Assembly: GCA_951640195.1 (NCBI GenBank)
Contig: OX621167.1
Location: forward strand, 1,674,001-1,738,000
DNA length: 64,000 bases
Direction: 5' to 3'
Source: Porpolomopsis calyptriformis
Taxonomy: Eukaryota; Basidiomycota; Agaricomycetes; Agaricales; Hygrophoraceae
This document shows, one piece after another, positions 42,401 to 54,076 of this stretch (position 1 is the first letter of the stretch; the number at the start of each line of letters is the position of its first letter). The notes beneath the pieces are model-generated. The model was not told the origin of the DNA and searched no databases. It saw only the letters and a list, made by a program, of their open reading frames with translations. The translations under genes and the position numbers were made by a program.

Positions 42401-45400
42401 AGGTTTCGAGGGATGTCGGATTCATCTCCCGCCACCAGTCGAAGGCGTAGCTGCCGAGCCAATAAGGACGGAGAGCTACGTTTCGAGTCTAGAACAGAAC
42501 AATTCAGTGATGACAATATGTGAAAGGAATGCCGCCGACTGACCATCTCCACCCTGGGAAACAGTCACTACTTCAAAAGACTCCATCTTTGTCAGACTTT
42601 CTTGTAATTTTTTTACCAAAGTAGCGAATGAAGATTGTGAACTCGTATAATCTCTGACAATGGGAGGAGCAAAAGCATCCAAAATAAGTTTCTCGCGTTT
42701 CTTTATGCAGACTGAAGGATGGCATGAGACAATGTAATCCATTGGGAGTTGAAGAGACCTACTGGTGCGTTCTGGATCGACAGCGAATTGAAGCAGCCCA
42801 TCAACTAATCCACTCTGTAGCAATTCAAAACTAGAAACAGAGGTGTGGGGTGAAGCGAAAAGACCGGCCAGGGCAGTAAGAGCATCAAACAACTCCTCCT
42901 CCGAAGCATCTGGGACTGAGAGCTGCTTTACGAGTTGATGAAGTGTTCGAAGAGGGTGGTCTGGTTCTTGCTGTTCGTCATCTGTGAGGTACTTGAATCG
43001 GATAACGCGACTACGCAACGTGATGGCATCTTCAGGTTCAAGGGAGAGAGAAAATAATTTCTTGAAGCCAGGTATGGCCGCCACGGAAGCTGATGGAGGT
43101 ATGACGGGAGTGCCCCCAGAATCGGAAGAAGGGGTTTCCGAAGGTTCTTTCTCCTTGTCCTTGTCCTTCTCTCTCGGTTTCGATGCAGATATTTCTCTGG
43201 AAGCTAGAGCGTCAAGCTCGTGAAAGACACCTTCTCGTCGGAAAGCTGGGCTGTACTCTGTAGGAACCTTGGCCAGGAGCATATCCACGAGCTGAAGTGC
43301 GGCTATAACGAGCGATGGATGGTCCCTTGAAGACAAGATGGATGAAGCAAAGCCTGCTATGGGGACGAACTACACAATAATGATTAATGTAAAAAACATC
43401 GGGTGAGAACTTATTGCACCTTCAAGACAGTTTTTAGTCCTTCTTCGTTGAGAAAACTAACCGCCTTCAAAAGGCCAGTAAGCGTTTTAACTCTAACTGG
43501 GGTAATAACGCTCGCGGCATAAACGTCAATGAGAATGGGGACCATCAGTTGCATGAATCGCCCAACAACTGCAGGCTTGGAATGAAGAAGCTCCGTCCGA
43601 TCCGATGGGGGTTCCTTAGGTTCTTCTCCATCTTGTGCCGCAGGGTCAGTTGAACTTGCATCCGTCAAAGGTTGTTCTTGGGGGACGGAGATAGGTAGGG
43701 AGGATGCGGAGGCCGCAGGTGTCGAGCGCGATATGGTGGCGATGTTGCTGGTAGCGGCAGAAGCTTGACGTGTAGCAGCCCGCTCGACTCTTGCCCGGGT
43801 CTTGATCATCCTTAAAAGAGACTTCTCTGTATAGCCTTTGTGATCGAAAACGCCATCTGAATCGTGGCCGGATCAGGCTCAAGCACTTACTATATACAGC
43901 TTACGTACCTTTGGGTAGTGGTGGCATCAACTCAGATATAAGACTCAGTGCCTCCTCCACCTGATCCTTGGGTCGATGTGCCAAATTCTCCATAACACTC
44001 ATCTCAGCACCGATATGCTCAGGATGTTTCTCTGCTTCCGGCAAAGCCCCCGTTAGGATTTGATATAACGTATCCACAATATCAGCTTCCAATAGGGCCA
44101 ATGTAATCTTGGGGCTTGCCCTCGCTGAAGTTGCTAAGGCACGAAGCAACAAAGTATATGTGTTCGCGGCAATCAACGGAGAACCTCCCGCAGGTAGAAG
44201 AAGCACGTTGACGGCTTTTATCAAATCCAAGTCAACGAGTGACTCAAGATTCTCCGAAGAAACGCGATGATAAGAATCAATGGCGCGAATGACACAAAGG
44301 CAGGCGAATTCGACTAGACGCTGATCAGAATATGTCAGGCAATTGCGGATGATGGGCCAGACGCCATGAATCATCGGAAAATGTTCTGCAGAAACGTTGC
44401 GACAACAATTGGAGGCCGCTTGGAGGGCAGTTCGTTGGACTGCGATGGAAAAGAAATCGAGATAATTGAGCAAAGCAGCGAGGCCACCTTCCCGCACGAT
44501 AGAACTCGGGAATTCTTCGGATATTTTTTCCAATGTCTATGTACTCCGCTTAGCAGGGAAATAAAAGAATGGTTTTGACTCACGCTCAATGTTTGTTCAG
44601 CTAAATCGATGTATGAAATCTCGATCAACTTGCTGCATAGAACGGGTATGGCACCATGGTAGACAACTGTATGGGCCACTCCAGGAAGTGCCTCCATCAA
44701 ATTCGCCAAGCACCTACAAGCCAAGACTTGGGCCTCAAGGTTGTCATCACCTTGATAAATGGCGCCACCCGTGCTCATAGCGAGAGCAGTGGCAAGATCA
44801 GCATCTCCATCCTGCTCCGCCTGATCGTCATCTCCATCATCCTCGTCATCTCCATCAATGCCACGACCTCCTAGGATCTTGACAAGTTCTTTAACGAACA
44901 ATTCAACTTGGAAGGAACCTGCCAATGTATCCTCTGTACTGATGCTGAGCAACTCGCTGAGTTCTTGAAGAGTAACAAGACGAGTAGTTGGGTCCGCCGT
45001 TGTCGTGATGTTATTCAACATTGTCTTGAGGCGCGACGACAATGAAAGCATGTATGAGCCGAACTGTCGATAATCACCAAAAATGTTCATGGCAGCAGAG
45101 TCATCAGCGTTAATTGAGGCAAGCCCCCCTCCTTCGGCAGAGCGGCTTCGCCCTTCATCTTCAGGTGCACCTTCGCCACCTCCTTTACTATCAAATCTCG
45201 ATTGCTGTCCTTCGCTAGATTCATAATTTCCTCCGGCTTCTTCTACTTGGTGCTCTATTGCGTCGTCAGGTTCAGATCCCTCGCGGCGATATTCGGCATC
45301 CACCATCTCGACATCATCACTTTGAAGCCGAGAACTCGAAGAGGATAATATTTTTCCTTTCACAGCTATCTTACCCTCAGTCATAGACGATCTGAGAAAA

Positions 45401-46079
45401 CATTCGTGAGAGAACGCGATGACGAAAATGGGAAAACTTGCCTCGTCTTTTTAGGCATCTCAAAATTTTGAGGGAACGTACTATCAAGTTTTGATCTGAG
45501 CGAATAAGGTGAAACCCTTGAGCGTTTAGCAGATGAGGTAGATGGAGTAACGTCTTCGTCCAAGGTTGATTCAGGGGCAGCACGTTTCTTCCCCTTGGCG
45601 TCTCGTATGGGCTCTTGAATAGTCAAGGCACCTGCGGCAGAAGGAAGCGTGGTACGACGAATCCTTCGTAACGCATCACATCATAAATTCACGTCAGAAA
45701 TAATAGTATGAAAGTAAACGCACCTCTTGCTGGATCGAAGTTGCGGTCGGTCAGAAGCTTCGGAGGCCTTTCCTTTGCCTATACTACTATCTCGAGTACT
45801 TTTCGATTTCGCTGAGTTGGAGTTGGAACGAGTGTTGCGAGAGACAACGATCTCCGGGGCTATCACCGAGGAGGAAGGCTTGTCCGTTGATTCACACTGC
45901 TTGTCTTTATCTCTCTCCTTCTGTTTGGCAGCTTTTACTCTAGCACTAGAGCGTATACCCCTAGTTGCAGCGGAGGTTATAGATGATGATGACTGTAACT
46001 GTTGGTCTTGGATTGGTGGGCGCAAGAACAAACTGGAGCTGCTTGTGGCTTCTTGTTGATGGTTTGGTTGTAAGTCCAT
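39468..46079 (-). CDS. UFD4: HECT-type E3 ubiquitin ligase, UFD4/TRIP12-like
   Basis: A long gene of about 1,900 codons with more than ten short introns. Exons include 46079-45724, 45663-45442, 45391-44584, 44536-43909 and 43856 to about 43420; the last exon starts near 40112 and ends at 39468. The N-terminus is low-complexity, Ser/Lys/Arg-rich. An armadillo-like helical region covers roughly 45100-43900, then a Ser/Thr-rich linker, and the HECT domain occupies about 41100-39468. The catalytic Cys is in LPSVMTCVNYLKLPDYSS (Cys codon 39570-39572), the signature of the UFD4/TRIP12 group. In yeast Ufd4 extends ubiquitin chains on ubiquitin-fusion and N-degron substrates. One intron (45392-45441) is GC-AG. 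No stops or shifts are seen, so it appears functional. It is read from the gene-island side toward the repeat block. Confidence 0.9.
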
Positions 46080-46264
46080 TTAGTGCATGCCCCCAGCCAT
46101 CGATTCCAGGCTTTGAGCGTTCAAATTTGTGGCGTTGACTTTGTGTCCTGTGTAAGTGTTTTCAAGGGGCCTGCGGTGAGAAGATTGGTCATCGATAGCC
46201 AGAATTCCTTTTCAGAACATTATATAATATTTATTTTATTTTTGCTAGGTATCATATGGGATAA

Positions 46265-47688
46265 TCATGAGAAGCCTATGTCCGTATGTTTATCCCTTTT
46301 TTCCTCCAGACTGCCTCCTGGTTCCGACGATAACGATACACTATCTCGTACAATGACGCCAGCACCCAGGACTTCGCCACCGGTCGGCGAGATCGGTTCA
46401 GCCAGTGATTCACCGATGGAGGAACTGTCTGATCCATGGCCAGATGAAGGGTGGGATGTGGCGGGTGACATGCCACCTCTCGAACTAAAAAAACCGCCCA
46501 ATTTTTTTGACAGAGGCGCGATCCCTGTTAAAGGAGCTGGGACGTGGATTGGCGATGCGGCGGGGGAATTGTTGGTGGGGTGTTTGACATTGGTGTCGAC
46601 CGTCCACAATTTAAAGCGCCACCCGCCACTACTTTTCTTTGATCCTCCTTCTTCTCCCGTAGTCATCGTCGGCGGCAGCGGGAGCTTTATCGATTCAGCG
46701 TCCCCGGTAGCTGGAGGCCCCCCGATATTATTCTGCCCGATAAACTCTCGCAAGGCTCTAACGCAAGTTTCCGATGCCTCCCGTGCCTCGTTGGATTCAC
46801 TCAAAGCGTGCCTCGTCTCCTCTAATTCACCTTTGACTGACTTCAACTCACGGCGAAGATCAGCCATGTCAGAGGAAGTAGAATTCTGCGGGATTTCTAA
46901 TTGAGATAGCGAGCCTCGGAATATACCGGAGATGCGTCGTGAGCCGGAGACTGGATGGTTATTGTCTGGAACGGCGAGGACCTGAGTCGGAGGACTGTTC
47001 ACCGTGTCTATTAGGCCATCAGTAATAACCAGACCAGAGTCGGAGACGGAAGATATTCGTCTGTGGCTACCGGGACGGGCTGTTCCCGTCCCAGTCAAGG
47101 GGGTAAATGAAGCACGTTTACTCGACGTGGGACCAGTAAGAGAAGAAATACTGGCTCGGGAAAGGTCAAGTGTCATCGGCCCTTGGCTCATACGTCGGTT
47201 CTCTGATTGCAACCTCATGACCCCCCGCCTACGGTTTAAAAAAAATTAGTGAGCAGGTCGAGGGTAACGAACAGCATATCTTCGCACCGACTCTCTTCCA
47301 CCTTCGTGCGAAGCATTACGATAGCATCCTCGTCGTCTCTTATCTTCTGATTCGCGGACTCAAGCTCATCTTGCAGATGCGTGCACTTCTCCGAAAGGGC
47401 CTGTAGTGTGTCTTTGAGACGAGACTCCTCAAACTGAGCCTCGGAAAGGCGACGCGAAACTTCATCTCGCTCCTGAGAAACCTCAGCCAAAGAGTGTCTG
47501 AGTTGAATGATAATAGATGATAGAACACTGGGGTCGGGCGATTGTTGACTGGACGACTGATGGTGAGCAGGGGTTGGTGGTAAAGACTCATTCTCTAACT
47601 GGTGTTCGAGCTCGAGGGTAAGATCAATGGAATAAGGCCGTTTGGGATGAAGGATAGATTCGGGGTGATGAGGGTCATGAATGGACAT
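46265..47688 (-). CDS. Coiled-coil protein of unknown function
   Basis: I chose the ATG at 47686-47688, whose context on the minus strand (GGCCACCATGT) is better than the upstream in-frame ATG at 47748. Two exons with an intron at 47229-47287 give about 455 residues. The N-terminal half has a long coiled coil (roughly residues 60-135, rich in Glu, Gln, Arg and Leu). The middle is Ser/Thr/Arg-rich and low-complexity; a second short coiled coil follows (about 46880-46760), then a Gly/Pro/Ser-rich tail with a GGWRFKLW segment. No catalytic domain is recognised. It could be a cytoskeletal or vesicle-tether scaffold, but that is a guess. The stop codon is 185 bp upstream of the UFD4 start. Confidence 0.75.
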
Positions 47689-47830
47689 GGTGGCCGCGAG
47701 CAAGTCGAAAATATATAAATGTCCAATAATAAAGCAGTGAATAATCACGTGATGTTAACGATCATGTAGCGATTGAGATTAACGGACAGCTTGGTTTTGA
47801 TGCCGCTGATGACTGGAATGAGTTAAATTT

Positions 47831-49105
47831 CTAAAGGACAGTCGGTTTTGATGCCACAGTTTCAAGCTCTCGTTCGTATTCAACCTCCACATGCGGACCT
47901 CCTGAACAAGGAAATGAGTCCAAAGCAAATAAAAGCTCCTTGCAACACTCACTCTTTGCTCTTTTCGCTAAATGGTTCCCTCCTACCCCAGCAGCCAATT
48001 TCCGCTTCCCAACAGACGTCAGGGGTTTACCCTCAGAAATTCTGTCATCTCCCTCGCCATCCTCCTCGCCCGACTCGGAGGCCGAAAAGTCCTGTGACCA
48101 AAATTTACAATGAGACCAAGCAAAGTTAGGTTGAGGCTCACCACAGGACCCAGATCGCTCAACCTCTCATTCTCATCCCCGCTGACGTCGCTCACAAATT
48201 CATGATCACCCCATCCATCCTCCACATCAAATTCCATCTCAAATTCCTCGTCTGTTTCATCGTTTACCAACTCTCTCTCGTTTTCGCCCGCCTCACCTTC
48301 GCTCGTCTGCCGATCAAGGATGGCTTTCCAGACAGTCTCGTTGACATTCAGTGGAGCATCCCCGTATGCCTTTGATCGTAGCCGTTCGATGAGCTCTTTT
48401 TCAATAGAACGCTCTAAATGAGCCGCAGCCAGGGCCTTGCGTTCGCGAACAGCCTCCCGCCGATCAATCTTTTTCTTTACTCCAACGCGTTCCGGTCTGA
48501 GCAAAAGCTAACTATTGGAGCAATTCAATTTGCCAAAACTCGAAAACGCACTGTTGCTGCAACTTGACGCGTGTCATCTTGATCAAGTATTGAGTAATCT
48601 TGGTTACACGCTGCTTGCATTTGTGAATGGTGAAATTTGGCCAGTGCATCAACTCGTTGTCAATCTGGAGTTCATTAAAATATAAGCAAGAAAAACGTAG
48701 CCGGGAAAGTGGCGAAGCACCTGTTCCAACGCTTTAGTGTAGTTGTTGGACAATTTGACACGTTCCCACAAATGAGCGGGCGAATGGGCCCGTTCAACGG
48801 TTTTCAAGTAGAGGTAAAGAATCCCTGTAGGGTAAAGTATAAGGGTAGAGTTCGGTTGAGCATGTCCTACGAACCTTCTTTTTCTCTGACGGTAGCATAT
48901 CGTGAGTTGGCCAAAGGGCATGATTGTCGATTGCAAAGACCTGTCACGTTGTATTCGTTTCGGCAAAAGTTCTGAGTCGTAGTTCTAAAACGAGGCGGGG
49001 TGAGGACTGGACAAAAGAAACGACACTTCCAAGAGCAACGGACTTTACTTTGTACGAACAAAATTGCCGATTTATAACGGACCAAATAACATCGTCGCTC
49101 TGCAT
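47831..49105 (-). CDS. MAK16: MAK16 ribosome biogenesis protein
   Basis: The N-terminus [16 protein letters not shown] is the conserved MAK16 start, followed by the cysteine motif region ([18 protein letters not shown]), the [11 protein letters not shown] segment and a [12 protein letters not shown] segment. A Lys/Arg/Glu-rich helical part ([20 protein letters not shown]) leads to a very acidic stretch and a C-terminus with a VEVEYERE segment, ending at TAG 47831-47833. There are at least five short introns; the first splice near 49060 is uncertain, because several donors and acceptors fit. Mak16 is a nucleolar factor needed for early 60S subunit assembly. The gene is divergent from the FMP32-like gene with only 25 bp between start codons. 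Confidence 0.92.
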
Positions 49106-49130
49106 TGGAGGTTGTTTACATAACCGTCCA
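49106..49130. promoter_or_regulatory. 25-bp spacer between divergent MAK16 and FMP32-like start codons
   Basis: The MAK16 ATG (minus, 49103-49105) and the next gene's ATG (plus, 49131-49133) are both supported by conserved or targeting N-termini. Twenty-five bp cannot hold two independent core promoters, so the promoters must lie inside the opposite gene and the 5' ends of the transcripts should overlap. Confidence 0.6.
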
Positions 49131-49960
49131 ATGTTGCGCTCCTTTCATCTCCGTCCTTCAGGCAAACACCCGACCTTTCTTTTTTCTGCATCTATCCCTA
49201 ATGTTTCCTCTCGCCGGTTCTTCCGATCTTCCTCGCGATCTTCCGACTTTCACTTCGACACCCATCACTTCGTACAGCGTTTGGAGCGTGAAGGCTTGAA
49301 CCGCGCGCAAGCAGAAGGCATCATGTCTGCTATGGTAGAGGTTATAGACGAGAGCATTAGAAACATGACTAGCAATATGGTTACCAAGGGCGAACAAGAA
49401 AAGGTGAAACTTTGCTCTCCTTTTCAATGCAGTAGTACGTGAACTGAATAAACCCTTGACCGCCCCCTAGCATCACTATACTCAACAAGTTGACTTTGCT
49501 CAGATCAAATCTGAACTGCAACTCATGGAAAAAAACGACCTCGCCATGATCAAAGCCGAAAATGATCGACTGGTATCTGATATAGAGAAATTAAAGCAAC
49601 GACTCCGTGAAGAGATCACACGTACGCAAGCTGGTGTGCGTCTCGACCTGAACCTGGAGAAGGGTAGGATGCGGGAGGAGAGCAGTGGTCAGGAGCTGAA
49701 AATTAAAGAAGTTGACACGAGGATTGAACAGGAAATCGCTGGTTTGAGGACTGCTATACAATCATCCAAGGTGGGTGTCGTTTGTCACCGTTATTATTAC
49801 TTTCTTGATCAAGGCACCTGGAAAGGCTACCACTCTGCAATATCTAGTTGGATTCGGTATGTGATGTGAAGTACCTCAGCAGATCTCACAGTGATGTGCC
49901 TTCTTGACAGTGACTGGTTGTTCGGCCCTCTTGATGGCCTATCTCAGATTCCGCGTCTGA
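49131..49960 (+). CDS. FMP32: Mitochondrial inner-membrane coiled-coil protein, FMP32/CCDC90 (DUF1640) family
   Basis: Four exons (49131-49403, 49471-49770, 49826-49856, 49911-49960) give 217 residues with consistent phases. The N-terminus is Arg/Ser/Phe-rich without acidic residues, as in a mitochondrial presequence. The FDTHHFVQRLEREGL segment and the HHYTQQVDFAQIKSEL, NDRLVSDIEKLKQRLREE and VRLDLNLEKGR segments are characteristic of DUF1640 proteins. The C-terminus ends in one hydrophobic helix (VTGCSALLMAYLRFRV), a probable inner-membrane anchor. Human relatives are MCUR1 and CCDC90B, linked to the calcium uniporter; yeast Fmp32 is linked to complex IV assembly. Which role applies here is unknown. 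It converges with the PB1/ZZ gene. Confidence 0.88.
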
Positions 49961-50196
49961 TTTCTGCCTCATGCATACTCGAGGTGGACGATCACCAAGC
50001 ATGGCTTGTGTGACATCTTTTGGGACCTGGCCAAGCCCTAACTGTATTGGACTGCCTAATAGTACAGGTATTACATGGTTCTGACATTCTACTACCCCCC
50101 TTAATTTCTTCAAGGCTCACCTCCTTCCTTACACAATAATATATATAGAACATCAAAAACCTGAAGGTAGTCTATTCCCCTAACCATGATCCAAGG

Positions 50197-53100
50197 TTAG
50201 GAGCAGTAGACTGGGTATGGGATAACAGGAGTAGGATTTTCCAAATCTGCAAAACTCCTGTATAGGCTTTGTTAGTAACAACAGAATGCACAAAATGAAG
50301 AATGTCACCGAAAGAGCTGCATGTCAACCTAGGTCAAGTCAATATACATCATAGCCAGTTATATTATTTGCTCCACTCACTGTAGACTTGAAAACCAGAA
50401 ACACGTGTGTATCATCATGAGTGTCAAGCTCCTCACAAGCATCGCAAAGGTCCTTGCCACAGTATGCGCAACGAAACCATTCACCCTGAATTCGGGTCAT
50501 GCATCGATCACAGACAGCAAATGCATGCAGGAGATCTTTCAAGTAATCTGGTGATCACCTGAGTATATCTGTGAATTCGCAGAAGAAATGTATTACCTTG
50601 TGGTTCGACACCGCTAGCCAGAGGACCTGCGGGTATTTGATACCTGGGAGGCATAATTTGAGTACGGATGGCACCACAAAATGTCACTGTCCCTTACAGG
50701 TTGGGGAGCATAGGAGAAGGAGATTGTAGTGGTTGTTGGACAGGTCGAGGAAGTTTGAAGAAGACATGCATCGGATCGTGTACCATGTAGGATTTAACTT
50801 CACATGATGCGCACTGTCAAGTATCATTCAGATTAAGAACCAAACTAGACACAACCATGAAGAAAAGGTGATACCAAAGAGTAGGGTGTAGGAGAGGATG
50901 AACAGCTGGCGCACTGATATCGAACACCAACGATAGGCTGATCGCGTCTGGTGAGAATTATTTCAATGATGCCTGTGAGGTTGTCACCAACCTGATTACA
51001 AATATTGCACAACATGTGATGATCGAGTTGTGAAGACGGTCCCCTGTCTCGGCCGAACCCAACGATTGTCCCAGAATAGGAGGAGACCACCGAACTTGGC
51101 CTCGACCGTGTCGTGCCACGCTGGACATTGGCTGCATCTCGACCAGTCCAAAGGAGTACAGCTCTTCGACTAGCCGCTTGAACCTCCGGAAATGCTACGG
51201 GATATGGGATCTTAATGTCCATCACAAAACGTTATCTATCCTTCAAAACTGGTAAAGTACTGTTAACGCACCTTTATCATGATATGTGATGAATTATGTC
51301 CCCCATCAGATGAATCAAGGTTTCCTGGAAGACCAGCAGATTCGCAATTGGAGCAGATCTCGATCGATTCGCATATTGCACAATGGAAACGTGCACCAAC
51401 AATCTCAAGGAGGCAGCTGCGGCGATATGAAAATAGTATGATTCATTGACTTCATTTTTTCTTATTAAATTCGATATGCACTTACTGCGCGCATTTAACG
51501 CCGGGATGCAACATTGCTGTGTAAAGTGTAAATATCAAAATAAAAATTTGGGGTTTAAAGACTTTACATTGTTCTTCACTTAGATGAGAGGTCGCAGAAA
51601 GAGTTGTTTCAGGTTCGTTAAACGAACGCCGAGGTTTATCAGGAACGACGAGAAAAGCGTGGGCGGGATGGATCAGATGCACTTGACTTCGTTCGATGAA
51701 TATTTAGCAACAAGGTGCTGATGATTTATACTCACCTATAACACGCGCGGCAAAGATTAAACTTGGGACACGAAGCACACTTGTAGCGCTTGTTAAGGAT
51801 GACAATGTTGCATGTTGAACATTTGCATGCATCACAGTCATCTTGTTCTGTTATTGTAACAGGGAATGAAAATCTCAGAACCATAACACAACTGGAAGGA
51901 ATGGATGCTTACCAACATCCTCCCAGCCCCTGTGACCCCAGGCTTTCTCTAGGTAGCCATGCCGTAATTGTCCTTTTTGTTTTGGTGCGGACCTTATCCA
52001 TTGAGACTGAGCCTCTTGGGAAGATGACGGCGAGTTTCCCGTTCCCGGAGAAGAACCCGTTGTGAAACCAACTTCAATCGCATGGTTGACTCCCACGGAC
52101 TGTATGCAACCAGAACAAAGTTCATAGCCACTCAAACCATCAGCCACCATGTAGTCGGAAGCGACCAGAGAGGGCAGTGCGGGGGACAAAAATGGGAGAG
52201 ACGGAAGGGGCTTTTGGCGATCTGCTCCAGGATTGAACGGCCAAGCGAAGGTGTCTATCATTGTTCGCGACGAACCTGCATGTGATGACGATGAGACTGA
52301 ATCGTGAGGTGGCGGGAAGCTCATGAGATCGCCATGATTTTTGCCTTTTCCTTTGACCAATCTTCTGCGATGAGATGGGGCACTTTGGCCACAAGTTGTA
52401 CACACGTATCGGATCGCATCGAGGACGACTCCACACTCAGCACATTCGGTGAGTTGACCCGGGGGTGGTGGGGCGACCGGCAGATATTGAAGAACGTCTG
52501 GCGGGATGCCAGAGTCGATATGAGGGTATCCTCGAGAAGTGTAATGATTCTCAAATTCAGCAGAGGAAGCTGGGCAGTCGGGAGGTACCATGAAGTGCTG
52601 ATTTAGTTCTGGGCCATCCCGTGAGGGAATCTGTTGTGATGCAAGCCAATTGAGGTGCATGGAAGTCGGTCGGGGTCCACGTCGCCCGTGATTCACTGCG
52701 TCTTCGATAACGCCAAGACTGTCGTCACATCCCGAATCCTGGGTCTGCGAGGAGGAACCAACTGATGTATAGGAATAATAATACTTTCCTCTGGGATCGC
52801 GTTGTAATGCTAGATCACCCATCTGACTTGTGAGTACCTCGGGCTTCTGACTGGACAAGGGCTCGTCAGAATGGGACGGAACGGGTAATGCGCCGAGCAT
52901 CGACCTCATGGTGCGGTCAGTTTGATCCCGCAACCAAGCGACCCCACGATCGTCGCCAGGAAGATTGTGATAATCCACCAGCGAAAAGCCTTCTTCTATG
53001 GAGGCCTCTTCGAACTTCAAGCGTTCAAACACCGCCCAAGGATCCTCCGGATATCGTAATAAAACAGACGATTGGTATCCATCCGAAAATGGATTTTTTG

Positions 53101-53826
53101 ATAGCGTGGTTTCTCGAGAGGTGGGCTCACCATCAGGTTGATGGATAGCTTGGGGGTTTGTATCGCTCATGGGTTTACATGGCGTGGGCTTTGCTGTGGC
53201 TGGGGAGTGGCCTCCCTTTTGGCTCCAGTGGAGAGGAGAAGATTCCTGGTGATCAGGAGGGTCTGAATTCTCCGTCTTGACACCACCAGCATTTCGTGAG
53301 CTGACAGTGACAGAGTCATCATCCAATTCAACCTGGTGATGCGAACTGAAGGAGAGTGAGGTTTGACTTCCACTGCGACCCTTATACTCCTCCAAACTTG
53401 CGAGAGACGAAGTGTCGGATAGACTAGGGCCATCATAATCGATCGCAATCTGCACGCGCAAGGTGATCTTACGACTACCGAAGCTGCGACCAGACAATAT
53501 CGAGGCGGCAGATGAAAGTGGGGGATCATCGCTTCCAGCTTGGAAATACTGGATAGCCTCAGTCAAATCAGAATCGGTAGTGATATCAGCGACCTCTCCA
53601 TCGTCATCCTTGTATGCAATCCCATATGGTGTGGTAAAAAGGGAAAAGCATTGCTCCACCTGAAGTCGTGTTGGACAATAGAACCCAAAAGATATTGCAC
53701 ACTTACCTTACTTCTCAGAAGATCGTACGAACAGTTTCGCGCGGACGAGAAAGTGATTCTCTTGGTACACCGCTCGAAAGAGCACTTGACAACCAATGGC
53801 CTATCTGGTCTGTCTGGCCGATGCAT
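50197..53826 (-). CDS. PB1 and multi-ZZ zinc finger protein, p62/NBR1-like
   Basis: Exon 1 from the ATG at 53824-53826 plus the start of exon 2 (from 53659) encode a PB1 domain (VVKCSFERCTKRITF to DSDLTEAIQYF). A long disordered Ser/Pro/Asp-rich middle follows to about 52460. Then come about five ZZ-type zinc fingers: near 52430-52130 (split by a linker), 51850-51640, 51500-51290, 51030-50790 and 50520-50400, each with paired C-x2-C motifs and a distal His pair. The last exons are tiny and end in an IPYPVYCS tail with a TAA at 50197. PB1 plus ZZ is the layout of the selective-autophagy receptors p62 and NBR1, but I see no NBR1-type FW domain. A segment EEGFSLVDY (about 52990) fits a loose LC3-interacting motif. 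Receptor function is inferred. Confidence 0.8.
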
Positions 53827-54076
53827 AAGGGCCTTGTGTCCCTAAGTTGGACGAATTCGGGGGCGAAAGTAGCTTAGACACTGCAATGTGCTCAAGGATT
53901 CCCAGAGCTGTGTATGATTATGTACTCAGATACCCTGGATGCACCCAACTCCGCAGTATTTCGTTTCTACCAATTAAGTTAGTACTGGATGCGGAAGAAT
54001 AAATCCTATCTTCTACAACTGTTCTCTATATAAGTTACCAAGTCAAGAAAGTGGACTTGAAACAAGGATCCGAAAG

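Noticed and set aside
46083..46904. A 273-codon plus-strand frame near UFD4
   Set aside because: Antisense shadow of the coiled-coil gene 46265-47688, which has a consistent intron and coiled-coil composition.
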